Shown here: positions 1 to 5,069 of the stretch, piece by piece
Layout: each line of letters begins with the position of its first letter
Position numbering within the stretch: position 1 is the first letter of the stretch
NCBI GenBank assembly: GCA_964392655.1
Contig: CAYMQY010000170.1
Location: forward strand, 1-9,675
Origin: M3007 sp964392655
GTDB taxonomy: Bacteria > Bacteroidota > Bacteroidia > Chitinophagales > Saprospiraceae
DNA length: 9,675 bases
Reading direction: 5' to 3'
The notes under the pieces: generated by a model
What the model saw: only the letters and a program-made list of their open reading frames with translations
Told to the model about the DNA's origin: nothing
The model's database searches: none
Made by a program: the position numbers and the translations under genes

Positions 1-2
1 AG

Positions 3-662
3 TTCGAGGGCGACCGCCACAACACCTACCGCATCCTGCGCACGCTGAAAAACCGTTTCGGCAGCACCGACGAGATGGGCATCTACGAGATGCGTAGCGT
101 CGGCCTGCGCGAGGTGAGCAACCCCTCCGAACTGCTGCTCAGCCAGAAAGACGACGACCTGAGCGGCTGCGCCGTCGCCGCCACGATGGAGGGCATGCGC
201 CCCATGCTTATCGAGACGCAGGCGTTGGTAAGCAAATCCGTGTACGGTACTCCGCAGCGCTCGGCCACGGGTTTCGATATGCGCCGCCTGCAAATGCTGC
301 TGGCCGTGCTCGAAAAACGCTGCGGCTACTACTTCAGCATGAACGACGTGTTCCTCAACCTCGCCGGCGGCATCCGGGTGGAGGACCCGGCCATTGACCT
401 GGCCATCGTCGCGGCGCTCATTTCCTCGCTGCTCGACGTGAGCGTACCGTCCAACGCGTGTTTTGCCGGCGAAGTAGGCCTGAGTGGCGAAATCCGCGCC
501 GTGAGCCGCATCGAGCAGCGCATCGCCGAAGCCGACCGGCTGGGATTCAAGGAAATCTACATTTCCAAATACAACGCCAAGGGACTGGATTTCAACAAGT
601 ACGGCATTCGGGTGCTTTCCCTTGGCAAGGTGGAAGAGTTGAAGGGGGCGCTGTTTGTGTAA
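3..662 (+). CDS. radA: DNA repair protein RadA/Sms, C-terminal half (5' end outside window)
   Basis: RadA is a RecA-related ATPase that helps branch migration and processing of recombination intermediates in the cytoplasm. Only the last 219 codons are here; the frame is open from base 3, so the gene starts upstream, and the zinc finger and Walker motifs expected in a protein of about 450-460 residues are outside the window. The fragment opens with FEGDR and the RadA signature KNRFG (fragment residues 16-20), followed by GSTDEMGIYEM. The rest, about residues 60-219, is the Lon-protease-like domain. At the place where Lon has its catalytic serine region, this protein reads EDPAIDLAIVAAL (about 127-139), as in RadA, where the domain is not a protease. 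The internal ATG at 75 is not the real start because the conserved RadA sequence continues upstream of it. tsaE follows 11 nt after the stop, suggesting co-transcription. Confidence 0.95.
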   Translation, partial: FEGDRHNTYRILRTLKNRFGSTDEMGIYEMRSVGLREVSNPSELLLSQKDDDLSGCAVAATMEGMRPMLIETQALVSKSVYGTPQRSATGFDMRRLQMLLAVLEKRCGYYFSMNDVFLNLAGGIRVEDPAIDLAIVAALISSLLDVSVPSNACFAGEVGLSGEIRAVSRIEQRIAEADRLGFKEIYISKYNAKGLDFNKYGIRVLSLGKVEELKGALFV

Positions 663-673
663 AAAATCGTCCT

Positions 674-1099
674 ATGGAACTGCTCATCTCCTCCCCCTCC
701 GCCCTCGACGCCGCCATGCCCGCCCTCGCAGCCGCTCTCGGCGACCGCCGGAAAATCGCCCTGTACGGCGACCTCGGCGCAGGTAAAACCACCCTGGTGC
801 AGGCGTTTTGCCGTTTTCTCGGGGTGGACGACACGCCAGCCAGTCCAACCTTTTCCCTGGTAAACGAGTACGCGTACCGCGACGACGCCCGTAATCCTGC
901 GCTGGTGCATCACCTCGACCTGTACCGCCTGAAAAACCTCGAAGAAGCGCTCGACATCGGCATTGAGGAAATTCTGTACGACCCCTGGTTCTGCTTCATC
1001 GAATGGCCACAGGTGATTGAACCCCTGCTGCCCGACGATACCGCGAAAATTCACATAGACATTTTAAGCAAAACCAACCGCCGACTCCTACTTTTGTAG
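674..1099 (+). CDS. tsaE: tRNA threonylcarbamoyladenosine biosynthesis ATPase TsaE
   Basis: TsaE (YjeE family) is the small ATPase that works with TsaB and TsaD to make N6-threonylcarbamoyladenosine at position 37 of ANN-decoding tRNAs. The product is 141 residues, a normal length. Visible motifs are the Walker A loop GDLGAGKTT (residues 32-40), the ASPTFSLVNEY segment (56-66), HHLDLYRL (79-86) and FIEWPQ (108-113), all in the usual order for the family. The start at 674 was chosen because the family N-terminus begins just before the first beta strand; the frame is open further upstream (to 458) but that part is antisense-like shadow of radA. The upstream bases are A-rich with no strong Shine-Dalgarno. 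It lies 11 nt after radA. The last codons (CTA CTT TTG TAG) also form a perfect TAnnTTTG match, discussed separately. tsaB and tsaD are not in the window. Confidence 0.95.
   Translation: MELLISSPSALDAAMPALAAALGDRRKIALYGDLGAGKTTLVQAFCRFLGVDDTPASPTFSLVNEYAYRDDARNPALVHHLDLYRLKNLEEALDIGIEEILYDPWFCFIEWPQVIEPLLPDDTAKIHIDILSKTNRRLLLL
1089..1096 (+). promoter_or_regulatory. Possible -7 promoter element for ald, inside the end of tsaE
   Basis: TACTTTTG matches the Bacteroidota -7 consensus TAnnTTTG exactly. No TTG/TTTG is seen 17-23 nt upstream, so only half of the promoter is present. If used, transcription would begin near 1103, right at the start of the heptamer stem-loop, giving ald a leader of about 90 nt. 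The same bases lie in a small inverted repeat, CCTAC-TTTT-GTAGG (1087-1100). An exact 6-base match can occur by chance, so this is only a candidate. Confidence 0.3.
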
Positions 1100-1103
1100 G
1101 CCG

Positions 1104-1182
1104 TTGGCTATTGGCTGTTAGCTATTGGCTGTTAGCTTGCTTCACGCTCAGGAAAGCCAACAGCCAATAGCCAACAGCCGGC
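1104..1182 (+). repeat. Heptamer-built long stem-loop between tsaE and ald
   Basis: Left side: five head-to-tail 7-mers, TTGGCTA, TTGGCTG, TTAGCTA, TTGGCTG, TTAGCTT (1104-1138). Right side: the complementary family, AGCCAAC, AGCCAAT, AGCCAAC, AGCCGGC (1155-1182). The arms 1113-1136 and 1156-1179 pair at 22 of 24 positions (both mismatches are A opposite C) around a 19-nt loop. Because the units repeat, a shifted pairing (1103-1122 with 1156-1175, 19 of 20) is also possible. The element fills almost the whole spacer and ends about 10 nt before the ald start. There is no T-run after it, so it is not a classic intrinsic terminator. It may be a dispersed repeat, an mRNA leader structure for ald, or a 3'-end structure for radA-tsaE. 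Confidence 0.85.
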
Positions 1183-1192
1183 AACACAACTC

Positions 1193-2398
1193 ATGGAAAC
1201 ACTCGCCAGTACCTTTACCCGGATAAGCACACAGACCGAGACGCTCGAAATCGCGCGCAGGCACCAGCAACTGTTCATCGGCATCCCGAAGGAAACCACC
1301 CTGCAGGAAAACCGCGTGGCCTTAGTGCCGCATTCCGTTGCCACACTTACCGCCCACGGGCATCGCGTGGTGGTGGAATCGGGCGCCGGCGAACAGGCGC
1401 GTTTCACCGATCTGGACTATACCGAGGCCGGCGCCGAAATCGCCCACAGCCGCGAAACGGTGTACAAAGCCGACCTTTTGCTCAAAGTGGCCCCGCCCAC
1501 GCTGGATGAGATTGACCTGATGCAGCCCGACCAGGTGCTAATTTCCCCCATCCACCTGCCCCTGATGAACCCGGAGTGTATCACCCGCCTGCAAAAACGC
1601 CGGGTCATCGCGTTGGCGATGGAATACATCCGCGACGCCAAAACCGGGGTGTTTCCCATCGTACGCGTGATGAGTGAAATTGCCGGCACCAGCGCCATCC
1701 TCATCGGCGCCGACCTGCTCTCCACAGCCCGCGGTGGCAAAGGCGTGCTGCTGGGCGGCATTGCCGGGGTGCCGCCGGCCAAGGTCATCATCCTCGGCGC
1801 CGGCGTGGTGGCCGAGTTTGCGTCCCGCACCGCCATCGGCCTCGGCGCCGAAGTGCGCATTTTCGACAACAACGTGTACAAACTCATGCGCCTGCAAAAA
1901 CATGTGGGCCGGCAGTTGCACACCTCGGTCATCAATCCCATACATCTCACCGAACAACTGATTACCGCAGACGTGGCCATCGGGGCCATGCACTCCGGAC
2001 ACGGGCGCACCCCCATGGTCGTGCCCGAGGAAATCGTGCAGCGTATGAAGCCCGGCTCGGTTATCGTCGACGTAAGCATTGATCAAGGCGGCGTGTTCGA
2101 AACCTCCCAGACCACCAGCCACGACAAACCCACCTTCGTCAAGCACGGCGTGATCCACTACTGCGTGCCAAATATTCCCTCTCGTGTGGCGCGCACAGCC
2201 TCCGAAGCCATCAGCAACATCATCACGTCGCTCTTGCTCAAGGCCGAAACGGGTGGCATTCTAGCCCTCATCACCGGTGACGAAGGCCTGCGCAACGGCG
2301 TGTACACCTACAAGGGCTGCCTCACAAACGAGTACCTCGGCGAGTTATTCCAGTTGAAAAGCACCGATCTGGATTTGCTGATTACCTCGGATTTCTGA
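1193..2398 (+). CDS. ald: Alanine dehydrogenase (Ald/PNT family)
   Basis: Expected reaction: L-alanine + NAD+ + water to pyruvate + ammonium + NADH, in the cytosol. The 401-residue product has the two-domain Ald/transhydrogenase-alpha fold. Substrate residues known from Ald are present in context: R41 in ENRVAL, K98 in LLLKVAPP and H121 in SPIHLPL. The Rossmann loop is LGAGVVAEFA (201-210), with D225 at the end of the next strand for the NAD ribose. The DVSIDQGGVFET segment (293-304) carries the catalytic Asp region (D298), followed by THSD-like and HYCVPNIPSRVART (322-335) motifs. The N-terminus has about 25 extra residues before the conserved IGIPKE; no better-placed start codon is seen, as the next in-frame ATG is deep in the domain. 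A different Ald/PNT substrate specificity cannot be excluded because the segment around MHSGHGRTP (266-274) differs from classic Ald. It lies in the same orientation as tsaE, after a structured spacer, and converges with the next gene at 1 nt distance. Confidence 0.88.
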   Translation: METLASTFTRISTQTETLEIARRHQQLFIGIPKETTLQENRVALVPHSVATLTAHGHRVVVESGAGEQARFTDLDYTEAGAEIAHSRETVYKADLLLKVAPPTLDEIDLMQPDQVLISPIHLPLMNPECITRLQKRRVIALAMEYIRDAKTGVFPIVRVMSEIAGTSAILIGADLLSTARGGKGVLLGGIAGVPPAKVIILGAGVVAEFASRTAIGLGAEVRIFDNNVYKLMRLQKHVGRQLHTSVINPIHLTEQLITADVAIGAMHSGHGRTPMVVPEEIVQRMKPGSVIVDVSIDQGGVFETSQTTSHDKPTFVKHGVIHYCVPNIPSRVARTASEAISNIITSLLLKAETGGILALITGDEGLRNGVYTYKGCLTNEYLGELFQLKSTDLDLLITSDF

Positions 2399-2399
2399 T

Positions 2400-3332
2400 T
2401 CAGCGATCCCAGCACGCTTGATTTATTTTTTTGGCAAACTCCGGTTCCCGTACCAAGCGCAGGTACGAATCCCGGTTGTGCTGCACGTTGCGCTCCGGCG
2501 GCGCCGCCTGGAAGATCAAGTCGGCCAAAAACGGCCATCCCTTTTCCTGCAGGACGAGTTGTGCCACGCAAAGGCTGTGCCCGGGCGTGGCTTCGGGATG
2601 AGCGGCGGCTTGTGCCCCGCCGGCCTGTTCGAGGTAGCCCCGGATGGTTTCGGGGTCGGGTTCTTCAAAATTTACCTGATGTATACCCGGATCGGAAGGC
2701 AGGTAGCGCACCGAAAACGCGTCACGGTCGCGCAGCGGAAAACCGTTGGGCAGGACGATCAGGCCGGTGTCGGGCACGGAAAAGTGCCCGGAAATCTGAA
2801 CCTTGTTCGCCGTAATAAAGCCGTAAAAAACCTGGCGTTTCAGCGCTTCATGCACCACGAATAGCTGTGCCACGGCACTGCTCCCGCCCACCGCCAGGAG
2901 CCGTTCGTTTTCGGGTGTGAGCCGGCTCGTCAGACTCGTGTCGGCCAGTTGCTCCGCTTTTTGCTGGCGGCCCCACCAGCGCAGCCCGAAAACCACTCCG
3001 GCCACTACGAGCACCAAGCCGGTGATGAGCAAGGCCATTTGCTTGCGGGTTCGGCGTTCGTCGGATCTGCGCAGGCGGTTCCGGGGCGTGTCCAGTTTTT
3101 TATTCACCTGAAAATCGTAGGAAAACCCCTTTGGTTCTTTCACCACACTGACCTCGCAGAGTTCGTCTTCCACAAAAAACGAATAGGTGCGGGACTCTTT
3201 CACCGAAAAATCTACCTGAACGATGAGCGCATCGCAATGGAGCAACAGATGTCCCGTTCGGTCGCCGTGGTACAGCCCGATGCGGTGTCTGCCGCCGAAA
3301 TCGTCCAGATAAACCCAACTGACCTGTGCCAT
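2400..3332 (-). CDS. Uncharacterised single-pass membrane protein
   Basis: I do not recognise a named family. The 310-residue product has three parts. Residues 1-80 are a soluble, probably beta-rich domain (WVYLDDFGG, GLYHGDRTGHLLL, YSFFVEDELCEV). Residues 83-97 are very Arg/Lys-rich and precede one clear hydrophobic helix (about 99-120, ALLITGLVLVVAGVVFGL and ending in RWW); the positive-inside rule predicts N-terminus in the cytoplasm. Residues 121-310 would then be periplasmic, mixed alpha/beta, with a GHFSVPDTGLIVLPNGFPL stretch (182-200) and a C-terminal helical part containing Cys255 and Cys307. There is no signal peptide, lipobox or catalytic motif that I can name. It has its own good promoter, and its start is supported by the short distance (about 10 nt) from the predicted transcription start. 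Its 3' end is 1 nt from the end of ald. Coding is supported by the long open frame with plausible protein composition; opposite-strand frames are poorer. Confidence 0.8.
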   Translation of the reverse strand: MAQVSWVYLDDFGGRHRIGLYHGDRTGHLLLHCDALIVQVDFSVKESRTYSFFVEDELCEVSVVKEPKGFSYDFQVNKKLDTPRNRLRRSDERRTRKQMALLITGLVLVVAGVVFGLRWWGRQQKAEQLADTSLTSRLTPENERLLAVGGSSAVAQLFVVHEALKRQVFYGFITANKVQISGHFSVPDTGLIVLPNGFPLRDRDAFSVRYLPSDPGIHQVNFEEPDPETIRGYLEQAGGAQAAAHPEATPGHSLCVAQLVLQEKGWPFLADLIFQAAPPERNVQHNRDSYLRLVREPEFAKKINQACWDR

Positions 3333-3348
3333 GCGTTTCTTGATGCCT

Positions 3349-3379
3349 CAAATATATGGCGCAATCGGTAACGCCCAAA
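3349..3379 (-). promoter_or_regulatory. Bacteroidota-type promoter for the membrane-protein gene
   Basis: On the minus strand, TTTG (3379-3376), a 19-nt spacer and TATATTTG (3356-3349) match the Bacteroidota sigma-ABfr consensus TTTG / TAnnTTTG with the expected spacing. The predicted start of transcription, about 7 nt downstream (near 3342), leaves only about a 10-nt leader before the ATG at 3332. This is the best promoter in the window. Confidence 0.65.
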
Positions 3380-3384
3380 CGGCT

Positions 3385-3416
3385 ATACGGCGTATCATTG
3401 CGCGGATCGCGATACG
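3385..3416. other. Overlapping inverted repeats in the divergent spacer
   Basis: ATACG (3385-3389) and CGTAT (3391-3395) form a one-base-spaced inverted repeat. CGTATC (3391-3396) also pairs with GATACG (3411-3416), with inner GCG/CGC pairs. It lies between the promoter of the membrane-protein gene and rlmB, where a regulator could sit, but short GC-rich palindromes are common and no known operator is recognised. Confidence 0.3.
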
Positions 3417-3444
3417 CATCGTTCATCGCTCATCGGTCATCGCT
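3417..3444 (+). repeat. Four-unit heptamer array CATCGNT before rlmB
   Basis: Four head-to-tail 7-mers, CATCGTT, CATCGCT, CATCGGT and CATCGCT, differ only at their sixth base. The array ends 6 nt before the rlmB start codon, separated from it by a run of six A. The unit is one base from CATCACT, the reverse complement frame of the array at 9621-9675, so the two tracts look like one family in opposite orientation. It lies in the rlmB leader. Confidence 0.8.
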
Positions 3445-3450
3445 AAAAAA

Positions 3451-4218
3451 ATGTCGAACCTGATTTACGGCCACCACCCGGTGGTAGAAGCCATAAACGC
3501 CGGAATGCCGGTAGAAAAAGTGCTGTTTCAGCAGGGCCTGCGCGGCGAACTGGAAAAGGAAATCCGCCACCTCACCAAAGCACACGACATTCCCCTGCAG
3601 GTAGTTCCGGTGGAAAAACTGAACAAATTGGTGCGCGGCAACCACCAGGGCGTGGTGGCCTGGACGGCCCTCGTGGCGTTCCAAAACCTCGAAGACGTGC
3701 TCCCGGCCATCCTCGAACGCGGCGAAACGCCCCTGCTGCTCCTGCTTGACGGCATCACCGATGTGCGGAATTTCGGCGCCATCTGCCGCTCGGCGGAATG
3801 CGCGGGTGTGCATGCCGTGGTGGTGCCGCAGTCCGGCTCGGCGCCCGCCAACGAAGACGCGATGAAAGCCTCCGCCGGCGCGCTGGCCCGCATCCGGCTG
3901 TGCCGTGTGCGCAGTATGTACTCCACGGTGGAGTGGCTCCAGCAATCCGACGTGCAGGTGGTAGCCACTGCTCTCACGGACAGGTCCAAACCCATCTTCG
4001 AGGTGGATTTCACCGGCCCCACGGCCATCCTGCTCGGTCCGGAAGGCGAAGGGCTGGCGCCTAAACTCATCCGCATGTCCGACGCGGTGGCGCGCATCCC
4101 GCAGGCCACGGATTTCGATTCGTACAATGTGAGCGTGGCGGCGGGCATTGCGGTGTACGAGGTGTTGCGTCAGCGGGGAACCAACCACGGAGACACAGAG
4201 GCGCAGAGTTTTTTATAG
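3451..4218 (+). CDS. rlmB: 23S rRNA (guanosine-2'-O-)-methyltransferase RlmB, SpoU/TrmH family
   Basis: A SPOUT-fold methyltransferase that uses S-adenosylmethionine; RlmB methylates the ribose of G2251 (E. coli numbering) in 23S rRNA. The product is 255 residues. Residues 1-75 are the L30e-like substrate-binding domain (MSNLIYGHHPVVEAI at the start, LVRGNHQGVVAW at 60-71). The three SpoU motifs follow: DGITDVRNFGAICRSAE (100-116, with N107 and R113), ILLGPEGEGL (193-202) and IPQATDFDSYNVSVAAGIAV (216-235), which form the knotted SAM site. The start at 3451 matches the family N-terminus; the frame is open to 3331, but the extra part would translate the heptamer array. The family fold ends near residue 242 (EVLRQR); the last 13 residues are coded by a repeat and are probably not functional. 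Another TrmH-type specificity is possible but the N-terminal domain favours RlmB. Confidence 0.92.
   Translation: MSNLIYGHHPVVEAINAGMPVEKVLFQQGLRGELEKEIRHLTKAHDIPLQVVPVEKLNKLVRGNHQGVVAWTALVAFQNLEDVLPAILERGETPLLLLLDGITDVRNFGAICRSAECAGVHAVVVPQSGSAPANEDAMKASAGALARIRLCRVRSMYSTVEWLQQSDVQVVATALTDRSKPIFEVDFTGPTAILLGPEGEGLAPKLIRMSDAVARIPQATDFDSYNVSVAAGIAVYEVLRQRGTNHGDTEAQSFL
4186..4209 (+). repeat. Period-8 repeat forming the 3' end of rlmB
   Basis: Three degenerate 8-mers: CACGGAGA, CACAGAGG, CGCAGAGT. This resembles a 'CACGGAGACACAGAG' type of dispersed repeat that I have seen in many environmental bacterial genomes. It is in frame with rlmB and codes for HGDTEAQS, followed by a T-run and the stop at 4216-4218. 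Confidence 0.65.
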
Positions 4219-4251
4219 AAATGAACGCAGCACCTCCGGGGTGAAAAACGC

Positions 4252-4899
4252 TCAGCCCCCCAGTACCTCCAGAAACTCGTTCAAAATCATCGCCGTGGCG
4301 CCCCACACCATACGCCCGTCCACATCAAAATACGGCACGTTTTTGATGACCAGCCCTTCCGAACCCACCCGAACATCCGACGTCTTGCGGGCATCTGCCG
4401 CGTGAAAAACAGAAAGGGCTGGCGTCAGGATGTGCTCCACCTCGCCGGGCTGCGGACGGAAATCTGCCGGGCCGTGCAATACCCCCACGAACGGATACAC
4501 CAGAAAATTGCTGACCGGGATGTACAGTTCGGTGAGCCGGCCTATGATCTCCACGAATTGCTGCGGCACGCCTACTTCTTCTTCGGCTTCGCGCAGGGCC
4601 ACGTTGCTCAGGTCGCCGTCGTGCTCTTCCCAGCGGCCACCGGGAAAACTCACCTGTCCGCTGTGCCGGTCGCGCGGGTTGGCCGTGCGCTGGATGAGTA
4701 CGGTGTGCCACGCATCGCCGCGGCGGTGCAGCAGGTTGAGCACGCAGGCGATTTTGGCATCGGGTGGTGGCGCCGGGTTGGGACCCAATTCCTGCAGCCG
4801 GCGCAGGCTCGCCATTTTGTACTGGGCTTCCCGTCCCGGCAAGGGTCCGGCGAGGCGGGTGCGGAGAAGGTCAACCAAAATATCCTGCTGGAGCGTCAT
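4252..4899 (-). CDS. NUDIX hydrolase, CoA pyrophosphatase (NudL/PCD1-like)
   Basis: Likely hydrolyses coenzyme A or its oxidised/acyl forms to 3',5'-ADP and phosphopantetheine, as a clean-up enzyme. The product is 215 residues. The CoA-pyrophosphatase signature upstream of the Nudix box is visible: VLIQRTANPRDRHSGQVSFPGG (written here as 67-88; key residues R71, H79, G81, FPGG). The box runs 87-111 and ends REAEEEVGV (103-111), with metal-binding Glu104, 106, 107 and 108. As in NudL, the first Glu of the general Nudix pattern is not at its usual place; D94 is near it. The N-terminal LPGREAQYKMA (20-30) supports the start at 4899. The start is divergent from thrA (170 nt) and the end converges with rlmB (33-nt spacer). 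No partner is evident. Substrate is inferred from subfamily motifs only. Confidence 0.88.
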   Translation of the reverse strand: MTLQQDILVDLLRTRLAGPLPGREAQYKMASLRRLQELGPNPAPPPDAKIACVLNLLHRRGDAWHTVLIQRTANPRDRHSGQVSFPGGRWEEHDGDLSNVALREAEEEVGVPQQFVEIIGRLTELYIPVSNFLVYPFVGVLHGPADFRPQPGEVEHILTPALSVFHAADARKTSDVRVGSEGLVIKNVPYFDVDGRMVWGATAMILNEFLEVLGG

Positions 4900-4915
4900 T
4901 GTTTTTTGACAGGTG

Positions 4916-4936
4916 AAAACCCGGAGGGCGGGTTTT
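4916..4936. terminator. Symmetric terminator-like hairpin upstream of the NUDIX gene
   Basis: AAAACCCG (4916-4923), loop GAGGG, CGGGTTTT (4929-4936): a perfect 8-bp stem with A-run and T-run flanks, the shape of a two-way intrinsic terminator. It is only 16 nt before the NUDIX start codon. For plus-strand transcription it could end read-through from rlmB before thrA. For minus-strand transcription it would be in the NUDIX leader. The GC core is only 4 bp, so strength is doubtful. Confidence 0.4.
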
Positions 4937-5028
4937 GTTCAAATGGGGGAAGAACCAAAATTGTACCCTTTCCCGCTTTTTCCCGTTTTTTGCGCTAAAA
5001 TCAGCTACTATTACCCCACTTGACAAAC

Positions 5029-5060
5029 CAAAACACTCAAACACCAAAACACTCAAAAAC
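5029..5060 (+). repeat. Period-8 A/C-rich repeat in the thrA leader
   Basis: Four 8-mers in alternating order: CAAAACAC, TCAAACAC, CAAAACAC, TCAAAAAC. Seen as a 16-bp period, a 15-base direct repeat occurs at 5027-5041 and 5043-5057. It ends 9 nt before the thrA start. The region is G-poor on the plus strand and so would be an unstructured leader. No Shine-Dalgarno is present. No promoter of the TAnnTTTG type was found for thrA in the 170-nt spacer. Confidence 0.75.
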
Positions 5061-5069
5061 TTCCATAAA

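Noticed and set aside
2418..2864. Plus-strand open frame of 148 codons opposite the membrane-protein gene
   Set aside because: It is the antisense shadow of a better-supported minus-strand gene with a promoter and a clear membrane helix; its protein shows no family motif.
3393..3400. TATCATTG as a -7 element for rlmB
   Set aside because: It has one mismatch in the TTTG part and no -33 element at the right distance, so the rlmB promoter remains unidentified.
3331..3450. An N-terminal extension of RlmB from the in-frame ATG at 3331
   Set aside because: It would translate the promoter region and the CATCGNT array; the family N-terminus starts at 3451.
4238..4259. Hairpin GGGGTGA / TCA-g-CCCC between rlmB and the NUDIX gene as a terminator
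   Set aside because: The stem has a bulge, no T-run follows on either side, and part of it lies in the NUDIX coding end.
4943..5023. A 26-codon open frame (ending ISYYYPT) upstream of thrA, as a possible attenuator leader peptide
   Set aside because: It is not enriched in Thr or Ile codons, has no ribosome-binding signal, and no paired terminator/antiterminator follows it.
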